From NCBI GenBank assembly GCA_035532555.1, contig DATKQS010000019.1:1-56034 (forward strand): 56,034 nt of DNA, given 5' to 3'. Source of the stretch: Thermoplasmata archaeon. Lineage in GTDB: Archaea; Thermoplasmatota; Thermoplasmata; Lutacidiplasmatales; UBA184. How positions within the stretch are numbered: the stretch's first letter is position 1; the number at the start of each line of letters is the position of its first letter. Positions 1 to 7,375 of the stretch are shown piece after piece. Made by a program: the position numbers and the translations under genes. Below the pieces are notes generated by a model. That model saw only the letters and a list, made by a program, of their open reading frames with translations. It was not told the origin of the DNA and made no database searches.

Positions 1-884
1 AGTTTGAGCGGACCGCCCATATCTCCCGGTGGAGCAGCGTCGCTCGACGTAGCCGTGCGTAGGGGCCCCCCGGGTGGGCGGGTGGGCGAGAAGAGGCCCC
101 CTACGGCACCTTCGCCTTGCGCGACGATGACAGCCCACGCGCCCCGATCGGACGCATCGCTAGACACCGCCTCGGCCCGATCAAAGCGGTTCGCGCGCGG
201 TATCCCGCCGTCGCCCGGCATGGGCCGAGCGAGCAAGGCATCCCTGGCCGTCCGAGCGGCCCGATTGGTTAGCCTGTCAATACTGGCACGGGCCGAGACG
301 GGTTCGGACACCCCCTGCCGTTTCCGCGCAGGGGTTTGGGGCGCGAGGGTGCCTTGTGGATTCGGCGGCGGGTGACCGGCCGCAGGATGGGTTGGGCCTC
401 GCGACCTCTCGGAGCTCGTTGGGGGTCGCACGGCCACGCCTTCTAGGGCGACCTTCACGGTGTCGCCTATCTGCGCGGCGGCGAGCTCGACTGACCGTTC
501 CCCCGCCGGGTTCCGCTCCCTCTGGTGAGCCGGTCAAGAAGTCGATACTCTCAGCGCAGGACCGGCCGTCCGGCGGCGCGCACGCCGAACCCTTCAGTCG
601 CTATCCACGCCCGGTCCCGGTTGCGACCGACCAGCCCGGACTGGGAGGGCGGGGCGGGCAGGGCTAGGGCTTGGTCGGCATGGGCACGTTGGAAAGCGTC
701 GTATCGACCCCGAATCCGACCGCCCGGGTGTGCCCCATACGGGCGAATCTCCTTTGCAAGAGTTGTAGTAAGCGGCCCATATCCCTCCCTCATGACCGAT
801 TTCGCCAGGCAGGCCACCCGGGAGAAGATTGAGCGCTGGAACCGTGAGCACCCGCTCGGCATTTCGCCGCCAAGGGGACGTTAG
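1..884. other. No convincing gene
   Basis: Open frames exist on both strands, but their translations are rich in Arg, Pro, Gly and Ser in the way expected of shadow frames in GC-rich DNA, and none shows a recognisable motif. The only candidate is a 30-codon frame at 792-884 on the plus strand whose TAG stop directly abuts the ATG of the next small frame at 885. It could be a short peptide or the tail of a decayed gene. No tRNA-like or rRNA-like sequence was seen. Confidence 0.5.
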
Positions 885-1022
885 ATGAGCGCAATCGGGG
901 CGAAGTGGATTGTCGTAATCGTTGCCGACCGCGCCGCCTGGATTCCGGTCGATCACATCGGAGCGCGTGCGCGGAGGGAGGCTCCCTCGCTGCGGACTAT
1001 CCCTGTCGAGGCTCGCCGATGA
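885..1022 (+). pseudogene. Truncated copy of a small membrane-anchored protein gene (45 codons)
   Basis: This frame encodes 45 residues. Its stop TGA (1020-1022) overlaps the ATG of the next gene (1019-1021) in an ATGA junction, as in coupled genes. Residues about 7-23 (KWIVVIVADRAAWIPV) resemble the N-terminal membrane anchor of the protein at 2051-2818 (KWVVVIVAVLAAGIPI), and the DNA is similar too. The hydrophobic run is broken by Asp-Arg, and after it the peptide is basic and unlike the longer protein. The simplest reading is a decayed or truncated duplicate of the 2051-2818 gene that once preceded the first zinc-ribbon gene. It could still be translated to couple expression of 1019-1516. 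Confidence 0.45.
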
Positions 1023-1516
1023 GCCTGTTTCACCGGAAGCCGCGCCAGAAATCCTGGCTCGAGCAAGGGGAGTTCGTCATCAAGCACGGCCCGGCGAGAA
1101 CCGAGGATGGCGATGGCACGCTCGCGCTCACGAACCGAAGATTGAGGTTTGCGCGAGCGGACAAGCGCGGCCGTGTCGATGCCATCAACATACGCCTCGA
1201 CCAAGTAACGGATGCGGGAGTGGTCCGTCGCGCGCTGAGAGCGCCTCAGCTCGTGGTTCACGCGGCAGGCGCCGACCGTGTGTTTATCGCCGACTCAGCT
1301 CCATCGTGGGCGAAGGAGATATTGTCGGTCCGTTCCGCGCCTTCTGCGGCCAACCCGGCATCGACGCGGGATCCGGCCACCCCCCTGACCGTCCTGATTC
1401 AGCAGGCCCCCTCCCAAGTCATCGAGCGGCAGACGGTCAAAGTCCGCTGCCGGTATTGTGGAAGCCTGGCCGATGAGTCCATCGGAAAGTGCTCGAGTTG
1501 CGGAGCGAAGCTGTGA
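1019..1516 (+). CDS. Hypothetical protein with GRAM/PH-like N-terminus and C-terminal zinc ribbon, paralogue 1
   Basis: The protein has 165 residues. The N-terminal ~90 residues form a beta-rich pattern (GEFVIKHGPAR, then TLALTNRRLRFARADK) typical of small PH/GRAM-like domains of the 'short PH' kind. A linker rich in Ala, Ser and Pro follows, and the C-terminus is a zinc ribbon, CRYCGSL...GKCSSCGAKL. It is a paralogue of the next gene: the last ~25 residues are nearly identical (VKVRCRYCG and KCxSCGAKL), while the N-terminal halves are only distantly alike. The ATG at 1019 is chosen because it follows the ATGA overlap with the small upstream frame. Function is unknown; zinc ribbons of this type often mediate protein or nucleic-acid contacts. 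Confidence 0.75.
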   Translation: MSLFHRKPRQKSWLEQGEFVIKHGPARTEDGDGTLALTNRRLRFARADKRGRVDAINIRLDQVTDAGVVRRALRAPQLVVHAAGADRVFIADSAPSWAKEILSVRSAPSAANPASTRDPATPLTVLIQQAPSQVIERQTVKVRCRYCGSLADESIGKCSSCGAKL

Positions 1517-1583
1517 CGCTCGAGCGGCGTAAGGGAGAGCATTCCTCGGGCGCGCCGACGGGTCGCGATGGGGGGCGCTGACG

Positions 1584-2054
1584 ATGCCACTGCTCGGCAC
1601 CGGCGAAGTGATCCACCGAAAGTTTCCGGCCGTATCGGGAGATGGACGCCACGGCGAGCTGTTCCTCACGACCTACCGCCTCATTTTCGAAGGCCCGAAG
1701 ACGGGGGGAATCCTTCACCGACATGAGGTCTCCACAATCCTCTCTGTCATGCTGGTTGACCTGCACAACGTGACTACCGCCAAGCCGTTCATCGGACCTC
1801 CGGTGCTCAGGATCGAGACCGCCGCCGGGAGCGCAACGTTCCGGGTCCAGCAGGCAGCATTGTGGCACAGCGACATCGTGAAGGCCCGGGCCGACGCGTT
1901 CGCCGAGCCTACGGTGGCGCACAAGGCCGGGGAGTCGGTCACGCACGAGACTCACACGGTGGAGCGCCAGGTCGTCAAGGTCCGGTGCCGTTATTGCGGG
2001 AATCTCACCGATGAAGTCGCGGGAAAGTGCGCGAGCTGCGGGGCGAAGCTGTGA
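1584..2054 (+). CDS. Hypothetical protein with GRAM/PH-like N-terminus and C-terminal zinc ribbon, paralogue 2
   Basis: The protein has 156 residues. The N-terminal domain reads like a GRAM/PH fold: GELFLTTYRLIFEG is the classic 'glitter' strand pattern, followed by the I-x-L-x-V strands of residues ~50-90. A short helix (ALWHSDIVKARADAF) closes the domain as in PH folds. The C-terminal zinc ribbon has CRYCGNL and KCASCGAKL. It is the second member of a tandem pair with 1019-1516. Its TGA (2052-2054) overlaps a GTG start at 2051 by four bases, so it is probably translationally coupled to the membrane-anchored protein that follows. The fold assignment is inference; the biochemical role is unknown. 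Confidence 0.78.
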   Translation: MPLLGTGEVIHRKFPAVSGDGRHGELFLTTYRLIFEGPKTGGILHRHEVSTILSVMLVDLHNVTTAKPFIGPPVLRIETAAGSATFRVQQAALWHSDIVKARADAFAEPTVAHKAGESVTHETHTVERQVVKVRCRYCGNLTDEVAGKCASCGAKL

Positions 2055-2818
2055 TCGCGTCAAAATGGGTCGTTGTCATAGTCGCCGTCTTGGCAGCCGG
2101 CATTCCGATCGGCGCGGTCTCGGCGTACCATATCGGAACTCAGCAGGCGCCCGGCAGCTCGCCGCCTTCGTGGTTTAATCAGACGCTCGTGCTGAATGGG
2201 AGCGCGCCGGCTCCGTCGAGTAACTACACGGGCATTGCGATATACACGGTTGATGCCTTCGACTCCCTCGCGATAGCGTTCGAGTCGCCCATCAGGGGCG
2301 ATTTCTGCGCGGCTACAACCGGATTCCTGGGAAGCCCCATCGACTATGGAGGGTGCACGGCGACTGGAGGGACGAAAGTGACGAATCTCACCGAGGGTTC
2401 GATCACGATTCAAACCAACATCAACGACTTGGATTTCTTCGCGGCCTACATCCCGAGCGGAGGCGCGTCGCTCGTCACGTTCCGCTGGTGGGCGAACTCG
2501 ACCAACGGGCCCGTGACAGGAGGCGCGGGATCCATGTTCGTTCCCGCCGGAACGCCGGGGTCATCGCAGCGCTCCTTGGATGTTCCCGTGACGAACGGCG
2601 CGATCGGGGTCATGGTGACCGCATCGAGCGCGTCGGTTCCCTTCTCGATGGTGGTCACGGGCGCCTTCTGCTGCCAGCGCTCTCTCGGCGCACCATCGGA
2701 CTCGTGGATGTGGACCGGCGGTTACCTCGGTACCGGGCCCGGCATCGTGGAGATCGCCTGGACCTCGAGCGCGCAGTTTAGCGTCTCGGTGACAGTCGAG
2801 ATGGTCCGCTCCGCGTAA
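2051..2818 (+). CDS. Hypothetical membrane-anchored extracellular protein
   Basis: The protein has 255 residues and starts at GTG 2051, which overlaps the preceding stop in a GTGA junction. An earlier in-frame start would add ~8 residues read through the previous gene. Residues ~4-24 are a hydrophobic signal or anchor helix (KWVVVIVAVLAAGIPIGAVS). The rest is a low-charge, Ser/Thr/Gly/Asn-rich beta-type ectodomain with several N-x-S/T sites (for example NQT, NGS, NYT, NLT) and a few Cys, including a CC pair near residue 220. There is no C-terminal membrane helix, so it is probably anchored by the N-terminal helix and exposed outside. It is likely cotranscribed with the two zinc-ribbon genes. 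Confidence 0.72.
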   Translation: MIASKWVVVIVAVLAAGIPIGAVSAYHIGTQQAPGSSPPSWFNQTLVLNGSAPAPSSNYTGIAIYTVDAFDSLAIAFESPIRGDFCAATTGFLGSPIDYGGCTATGGTKVTNLTEGSITIQTNINDLDFFAAYIPSGGASLVTFRWWANSTNGPVTGGAGSMFVPAGTPGSSQRSLDVPVTNGAIGVMVTASSASVPFSMVVTGAFCCQRSLGAPSDSWMWTGGYLGTGPGIVEIAWTSSAQFSVSVTVEMVRSA

Positions 2819-2840
2819 GGAGTTCCGACCGACCGGAGCA

Positions 2841-2963
2841 ATGCAGATGCGTGTCGGCTTTCTCGTCGCGGGCGCCGTCTTGTCGCTGATCGGAGCCGCG
2901 ATACCTGAGTTCGTGAGAAGGCTGAGACTATCACCCGGGATCGCCTCTCGTCCGGCGTTCTGA
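2841..2963 (+). CDS. Possible small membrane peptide (40 aa)
   Basis: This short frame starts at ATG 2841, 22 bases after the preceding gene, on the same strand. Residues ~5-22 are hydrophobic (VGFLVAGAVLSLIGAAIP), followed by a basic stretch (VRRLRL), which would put the C-terminus in the cytoplasm. The combination of close spacing and a clean membrane helix makes it plausible as a small membrane protein of the same operon, but at 40 codons chance cannot be excluded. Confidence 0.4.
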   Translation: MQMRVGFLVAGAVLSLIGAAIPEFVRRLRLSPGIASRPAF

Positions 2964-3036
2964 GCAGCCCGCGATTAAGCGCGCGGCGCTCGGGTCCCAG
3001 CATGCTTGATACGACCCGCGTACTCCTCCCCGCCAG

Positions 3037-3291
3037 ATGGCGGGAGCGAAGATGCCCGAGGGCCCCACCGCTGAGGACTATTACTGGGACTTCACGGAGG
3101 GCATGGAGCCATCAGATAGGGCGATTGCGAGGCATCAAGCCGACAGGGGAACGTGGGAACTCACCGAAGCGACTCAAGCGATTGAGCGCCACTCTGCCGC
3201 TCTAGTCAGGCTATCCCGGTGGCTAGTCGTCCTAACCCTCCTACTTGCCTGCCTGACGGCGGCCCTAATCGCGGCGGCGATAATCCACTAG
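3037..3291 (+). CDS. Hypothetical tail-anchored membrane protein (84 aa)
   Basis: The protein has 84 residues. The N-terminal half is soluble and acidic (PTAEDYYWDFTEGMEPSD), a helical region follows (ELTEATQAIERHSAALVRLS), and residues ~62-82 are a strong hydrophobic helix (WLVVLTLLLACLTAALIAAA) near the C-terminus, giving a tail-anchored topology. Two in-frame ATGs lie close together (3037 and 3052); the first is used here. The gene ends 55 bases before the left inverted repeat of the IS630-type element. It may belong with the membrane and zinc-ribbon genes upstream. Function is unknown. Confidence 0.6.
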   Translation: MAGAKMPEGPTAEDYYWDFTEGMEPSDRAIARHQADRGTWELTEATQAIERHSAALVRLSRWLVVLTLLLACLTAALIAAAIIH

Positions 3292-3346
3292 CCCCTCACA
3301 GCCCGAATTGTAACACCCCTTCAGAGGGCGCCCCAAAGACCCGCTA

Positions 3347-3370
3347 GTCCAGCCTACCGTTAATCCTTGA
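3347..3370 (+). repeat. Left terminal inverted repeat of the IS630-type element
   Basis: The sequence begins GTCCAGCCTACCGTTAATCC and pairs with the reverse complement of 4966-4989, with mismatches only at positions 10, 19 and 21. It is preceded by the TA target dinucleotide at 3345-3346. Confidence 0.9.
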
Positions 3371-3436
3371 GCGGTTGATTGGCCGGTCTTCCAGTGCAAC
3401 CTGTGGAACTTATTGGCAGAACCATCCCGTGTGGGG

Positions 3437-4609
3437 ATGCCGCAGAGCGCCACCCCCGGTCCTCCTCCCGATGCCGAAGTCCACCTCTCTGTCTCCCAAC
3501 GGCGGACGTGGACCGACCTCATCCGTTGTCGAACCGCCCCTCAGCGTGAAGTGGAACGGGCCCAGATCGTTCTCCTCGCCTCTCGCAGATGGCGCAATGC
3601 CGCCATCGCCCGCCACCTGCACCTCGCCGTCAACACCGTCCGGCTCTGGCGTCGTAGGTTCGTCGAGGATCCCGACCATGGCCTGGAGGATCGGCCGCGC
3701 ACGGGCAGACCCCGCCGCTATACCGATCTCGATCGGGCTACCGTCATCGCCATCGCCTGCGAACTCCCCGCTCATCGGGGCCTGCCGCTGAGTCGCTTCT
3801 CTCACGCCGATATCGCACGGGAAGTCGCGCGGGAGATCCGCCCTGCTCCGAGCCGCACCACCATCGCCCGATGGTTGCGCGCGGATTCCTTGCGGCCGTG
3901 GCAATATCGCTACTGGAAGTTCCCGCGCGACCCGAGCTTCCGGGAACGGGCCGAGCCGGTGATCGACCTCTATCACCGCCGATGGGAAGGCCGTCCCCTC
4001 GGTCCGAACGAGTATGTGCTCTCGGCGGACGAGAAGACCTGCATCCAAGTGCTCCAACGAACCCACCCGACGGTGCCCCCTTCGCCCCACCACTCGATCC
4101 GAGTCGAGCACGAATATGCACGGGGAGAACCGGTCATCTACCTCGCTGCCGTCGATGTCGGGGGTGGGAAGGTCTTCGGAGACCTCCCCGAGGCGAACAC
4201 GAAGGTGACCTTCTATCGGTTCGTCGACCGAGTGATGGCGCGGGAGCCGTATCGCTCCGCCGCTCGAGTCTTCTGGATCCTCGACCACGGCCACTCGCAC
4301 CATCCGGCGACCTTCGGGTACTGGATGACCCGCCGGTATCCGAACGCCACTCCGGTCTACACGCCGACCCACTCGAGCTGGCTCAACGTCATCGAGAACT
4401 ACTTCTCTTCCCTCACCCGCAAGGCGCTGACCCCGAACGATTTCCCGAGTCCGGAGGCCCTCCGGGAACGGATCCGCGGCTTCGAACGATGGCGCAACCG
4501 ACCGCCCCGACCTATCCACTGGACATTCGACCGAGAAGACTTGGACCAGCTGATGGAACGATGGGCGGGCGAAGGGATTAGGTTGGAGCACGCCTCGACC
4601 TCGGCGTGA
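3437..4609 (+). CDS. IS630-family DDE transposase
   Basis: The transposase has 390 residues if started at ATG 3437; a TTG at 3413 would add eight. The N-terminal ~130 residues are helix-turn-helix domains (RAQIVLLASRRWRNAAIARHLHLAVNTVRLWRRRF, here cited by its ends around residues 40-75, then a basic RPRTGRPRR linker). The catalytic domain shows the DDE triad of the IS630 group: LSADEKTCIQ (first Asp), WILDHGHSHH (second Asp, with His where many relatives have Asn), and THSSWLNVIENYFS (Glu). The length is usual for fused-frame IS630 transposases and no frameshift is present. It would cut at the inverted repeats and insert at TA. Confidence 0.92.
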   Translation: MPQSATPGPPPDAEVHLSVSQRRTWTDLIRCRTAPQREVERAQIVLLASRRWRNAAIARHLHLAVNTVRLWRRRFVEDPDHGLEDRPRTGRPRRYTDLDRATVIAIACELPAHRGLPLSRFSHADIAREVAREIRPAPSRTTIARWLRADSLRPWQYRYWKFPRDPSFRERAEPVIDLYHRRWEGRPLGPNEYVLSADEKTCIQVLQRTHPTVPPSPHHSIRVEHEYARGEPVIYLAAVDVGGGKVFGDLPEANTKVTFYRFVDRVMAREPYRSAARVFWILDHGHSHHPATFGYWMTRRYPNATPVYTPTHSSWLNVIENYFSSLTRKALTPNDFPSPEALRERIRGFERWRNRPPRPIHWTFDREDLDQLMERWAGEGIRLEHASTSA

Positions 4610-4992
4610 GATACCCGCATCGACCCCACGTTCCGGATCTCGTAGTCCAACAGGTCGCGGAGAGGCTCCGACAGATCGCTCGGGAACAGTACGGTGACGT
4701 CTGTCGGGAGCTGGTCTTTCGAGTCCGAGGCCACTCCCTCTACATCGATGCTCATCGGGTCGGGGAAGAGGGCGAGCCAACCCACCTGTGTCGGCTCGAC
4801 TGGCTCGGCCGATCGGACGAATGGAGCTTCTGGTTCTATCGCTACACCCGCCGGAAGTACGAACGGAACATCACCTACAGCGGGAACTGGACCGGCACCG
4901 CCGAGGACTGCTTCGCCGCTGCGGCGTTCGCCTACCTCGCGATGTATCGACCGATGGCCAACCCATCAGGAATTAACGGCAGGCTGGACTAG
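4606..4992 (+). CDS. IS630 passenger protein of unknown function (128 aa)
   Basis: The gene begins with GTG at 4606 that overlaps the transposase stop (GTGA), so the two are probably coupled. It encodes 128 residues without a motif I recognise. The N-terminal third is helical and charged (QQVAERLRQIAREQYGD); the middle is aromatic-rich beta-like sequence (EWSFWFYRYTRRKYER); the C-terminal part is an Ala-rich helix (CFAAAAFAYLAMYRP). The last residues are encoded by the right inverted repeat, and the TAG stop is created by the TA target duplication plus the next host base. This position, wholly inside the element, marks it as an element gene, perhaps an accessory to transposition. No known function is claimed. 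Confidence 0.8.
   Translation: MRYPHRPHVPDLVVQQVAERLRQIAREQYGDVCRELVFRVRGHSLYIDAHRVGEEGEPTHLCRLDWLGRSDEWSFWFYRYTRRKYERNITYSGNWTGTAEDCFAAAAFAYLAMYRPMANPSGINGRLD
4966..4989 (-). repeat. Right terminal inverted repeat of the IS630-type element
   Basis: Read on the minus strand it begins GTCCAGCCTGCCGTTAATTC, matching the left repeat at 21 of 24 positions. It also forms the last codons of the passenger gene. The flanking TA at 4990-4991 supplies the first two bases of that gene's TAG stop codon. Confidence 0.9.
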
Positions 4993-5022
4993 TCGATCTC
5001 GAATCAAGGGGGGCTGTCGGGC

Positions 5023-5256
5023 GTGACTGATGGATCGGAGCACGTGTGTAGTGAGCTAAGGGCGGAGCGTCTGCTCATCTGGTGCCCGAAGAACCCCGCC
5101 GTGTACTCCGACGATCGCCACCCCCTCTATTCGAACCACCGGGCGTACAAGATCGTGGCAAGAGGAGACGGGGGGCGGCCCGCCTTCGCGATGGTCGAGA
5201 AGCCCTGGCGGACAATCGACCGCTCCGCCCTCCACCAGGCAACGCTACCGCCATAG
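5023..5256 (+). CDS. Small hypothetical protein (77 aa)
   Basis: A GTG-initiated frame of 77 codons just outside the right end of the IS630-type element. Its composition is more protein-like than neighbouring frames (AERLLIWCPKNPAVYSDD, then HRAYKIVARGDGGRPAFAMV, then WRTID), with alternating hydrophobic strands, but no family is recognised. It could be a small domain of a gene disrupted by the insertion or an independent accessory gene. Confidence 0.45.
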   Translation: MTDGSEHVCSELRAERLLIWCPKNPAVYSDDRHPLYSNHRAYKIVARGDGGRPAFAMVEKPWRTIDRSALHQATLPP

Positions 5257-5345
5257 CGATTGAGTCACGACGCACGCACTGGGCGGCCCCGTAAGGCCGC
5301 CCTCCCGACGCGGGTTCTATCTACTCGAGGTCGCCTCAGCGCGTC

Positions 5346-6113
5346 GTGCCAGACCTTACCCTATTCCTCGACGAGTCGGGCGGAAGGCCTTGGCCCAAGC
5401 CCTGGGGCAAGAACCCCGACCTGTACTATGTACTCGCGGGGGTCGTGCTTGACCCAGAGCAGATCGCCTGGGCGACGGAGGCCATTCCGGAGATCATCGA
5501 GCGCGCGTTCCCGATTGGACCTCGTCCTGAAGAAATCCACTATGGCGACCTGATCAACCATCGTAAAGGGACGCCCTATGAGGCGATGCCGGAGCAAGAC
5601 CGGCTGAGGGTTTCGAACGCCGTCTTCGAGTTCATCGATAGGCTGAACCCTCTCCTAATGGGCACGGTCATCCACAAGGCAGCCCACCGAGGCGGGCAGG
5701 CGGAGCGAGGAAACGAGGCGGACTCCCCCCAGTCGTACGCGATGCGGGCTACAGTGGGGCGGTTTGACGTCCACCTCGCCGAGGCTGATTGCTACGGCAC
5801 TGTGGAAATGGACAGCGCGGGGTTCCAGCATGATTCGGGTCTCCGGTTGCTCATCGAAGAGATTCGCCAGAACGGGACGCGGATGAGCAGGCCCGCGAGC
5901 GAGAAGTGGATCAACTCCAGGTTGACCCGCATACGGAACGTCAGGTTCGTTCGCAGCCACGACTGCGCGGGGGTGCAACTAGCCGACTTCGTTGCTTACG
6001 CAACGTGGTCGCATTTCGAACGGCGGAAGAGCCGCCGATACCTGCAGATTTCTCGGCTATGGCGACGACATCCGGGGTTCGTGGAGCCGAGCGTGCTCCC
6101 CAAGAATCGGTGA
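5346..6113 (+). CDS. DUF3800 domain protein
   Basis: The protein has 255 residues from a GTG start. It begins with the hallmark LTLFLDESG of DUF3800, continues with the YYVLAGVVLD strand, and has the C-terminal GVQLADFVAYATW signature of the same family. DUF3800 proteins are predicted RNase H-fold enzymes commonly found in accessory and defence-rich regions; the Asp-Glu of the first motif and the Asp of 'QLADF' are the likely acidic centre. Its actual activity is unknown. The gene stands alone between small hypothetical genes, and its location next to an IS fits a mobile accessory region. Confidence 0.85.
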   Translation: MPDLTLFLDESGGRPWPKPWGKNPDLYYVLAGVVLDPEQIAWATEAIPEIIERAFPIGPRPEEIHYGDLINHRKGTPYEAMPEQDRLRVSNAVFEFIDRLNPLLMGTVIHKAAHRGGQAERGNEADSPQSYAMRATVGRFDVHLAEADCYGTVEMDSAGFQHDSGLRLLIEEIRQNGTRMSRPASEKWINSRLTRIRNVRFVRSHDCAGVQLADFVAYATWSHFERRKSRRYLQISRLWRRHPGFVEPSVLPKNR

Positions 6114-6269
6114 CGGCGCTACCGCTTGAGAATTAGACGGAAGGGAGCGGACACCCGTTAGGGGCCGCTCCCCGCCAACCCTGAGTAGGCTAGTCGGGGA
6201 GATAAACCCTGCTCTCGGTGGTAACAGGCCACTCTAAGCTTTGAGGCGTGATAGAGACCTCGAACGGCC

Positions 6270-6752
6270 GTGACCGATTCGAACGCCAGAGACCGCGAGA
6301 TCGAGTTCGGAAGCTTCCGCCCCTCGCTCGGGTTTGACAACGCTCGCTTTCTAGCATTCATAGTGATGGGCGCCACGGCGTTCCTCGGCGAGGTCCAGCT
6401 TTCCGCCCTGGCGCACGCGACTACAGACGACCTCGGGAAGTGGATCCTCGTCACCGCGACTCTCTTGGCGGGGGTGATTGCAGCATGGGGCGCATTCGCG
6501 GGCGCAGAAGCGTTCGCACAGATTGCCACGGTGGTGAACGCTAGGGTCATGGCCGCGGCTCCCACGGGAGGAACCCTAGTCGCCCATCGACCCTCGCCTG
6601 GCTTCGCGGGAGTCGCAGAGAGCCTCCAAGGCCGAATGGCTAGGTCCGTCGTCGAAGCGGCGCGCAAAGGACGGAGCTGGTGCTTACTGGACGCACCGGT
6701 TTTCCTGTTTGTGGGGCTGCTGGCCCTCCTGTTTGTCTGGTCGGTCCTGTAG
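6270..6752 (+). CDS. Hypothetical membrane protein with about three membrane helices
   Basis: The protein has 160 residues from a GTG start. A soluble charged N-terminus (~25 residues) is followed by hydrophobic helices at about 27-48 (FLAFIVMGATAFLGEVQLSAL), 57-85 (WILVTATLLAGVIAAWGAFAG) and 140-159 (LLDAPVFLFVGLLALLFVWS). A hydrophilic loop with Arg/Lys separates the last two. No conserved family motif is seen. It is flanked by the DUF3800 gene upstream and the convergent string of small minus-strand genes downstream. Confidence 0.7.
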   Translation: MTDSNARDREIEFGSFRPSLGFDNARFLAFIVMGATAFLGEVQLSALAHATTDDLGKWILVTATLLAGVIAAWGAFAGAEAFAQIATVVNARVMAAAPTGGTLVAHRPSPGFAGVAESLQGRMARSVVEAARKGRSWCLLDAPVFLFVGLLALLFVWSVL

Positions 6753-7000
6753 CCGGCAATGTAAGGGAGAGCCGCCCTATGGACCGGGTGCCGAGGGAAC
6801 GGGCTCGGAGCCTTCACCGGTACCATCCCTTCAGCATGCCCGACTCCTGGTCCTCCGCGAATCACGATGGCCCTCCGAACGTCAACCCGGACGACGGCGA
6901 GGGGGGGACTCGCGGAGCGCCGCGATGCTCCATCGTGGCCTTCGTCGGCGTCACCCGCCCATGGGTCGTCCTCACCTGCGAAGACCCCCCGGGCGCTGAT

Positions 7001-7165
7001 TCAGGTCCCGGCGACGAACACGAAGGCCACGGCGGCGAGCGCTATAGGCCGCGAGACGTGCACCCCCGCCAGCACCAAGCCGTGTCCGATGCCTGCGAGC
7101 GGAAGCAGCCCGAACGCCTAGAGCAGGGTGGCGAGGCCTGTGCTGACGGACTCCGCCTCGGCCAT
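7001..7165 (-). pseudogene. Small two-helix membrane protein frame interrupted by an in-frame TAG
   Basis: On the minus strand an ATG at 7165 opens a frame with 15 codons, then TAG (7120-7118), then 38 more codons to TGA (7003-7001). Read through the TAG, the peptide has one hydrophobic helix across the interruption (TGLATLL-stop-AFGLLPLAGIG) and a second at the end (PIALAAVAFVFVAG). The frame follows the 59-residue gene at 7181-7360 by 15 bases. The most likely explanation is a nonsense mutation, for example TGG to TAG, in a small membrane protein. Translation with amber decoding cannot be excluded from this window alone, but TAG ends other genes here. Confidence 0.45.
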
Positions 7166-7180
7166 GGCGATGGAGCGCTC

Positions 7181-7360
7181 TCAGCTGGGGAGCCCGAGGG
7201 CTTCCTTGAGTTCCCCCTGGGTGTGGGATCGCGCCCGCTCCAGGAGGTCGTCCACATCACGCAGGACCTTCGGCGTCGCTCCAAGTGCGGCGATTCGCTC
7301 ACGCACGACCGCGCCCATGTCTTCGGCTCCTTCCCAGTACGCCCTCGCCTCTACTCTCAC
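7181..7360 (-). CDS. Small helical hypothetical protein (59 aa)
   Basis: This frame of 59 codons starts with GTG at 7360, 15 bases after the stop of the 11-residue-repeat protein and in the same reading frame. The peptide is highly charged and helical (VRVEARAYWEGAEDMGAVV, then LRDVDDLLERARSHTQGELK), with protein-like composition and no Pro/Arg/Ser excess. It ends at TGA 7183-7181, 15 bases before the next small frame. The string of short, closely spaced frames on one strand supports a real operon of tiny proteins. No function is recognised. Confidence 0.55.
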   Translation of the reverse strand: MRVEARAYWEGAEDMGAVVRERIAALGATPKVLRDVDDLLERARSHTQGELKEALGLPS

Positions 7361-7375
7361 TTTCGGTTCCTTCGT

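Larger units (their letters stand above)
3347..4989 (+). mobile_element. Complete IS630-type insertion sequence with passenger gene
   Basis: The element is 1643 bp and bounded by 24-bp terminal inverted repeats (3347-3370 and 4966-4989, 21 of 24 positions identical). A TA dinucleotide lies immediately outside each end (3345-3346 and 4990-4991), the target duplication expected of the IS630/Tc1/mariner superfamily. Inside are a full-length DDE transposase (3437-4609) and a second gene overlapping it by four bases (4606-4992). Both frames are intact, so the copy may be active or recently inserted. Confidence 0.9.
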
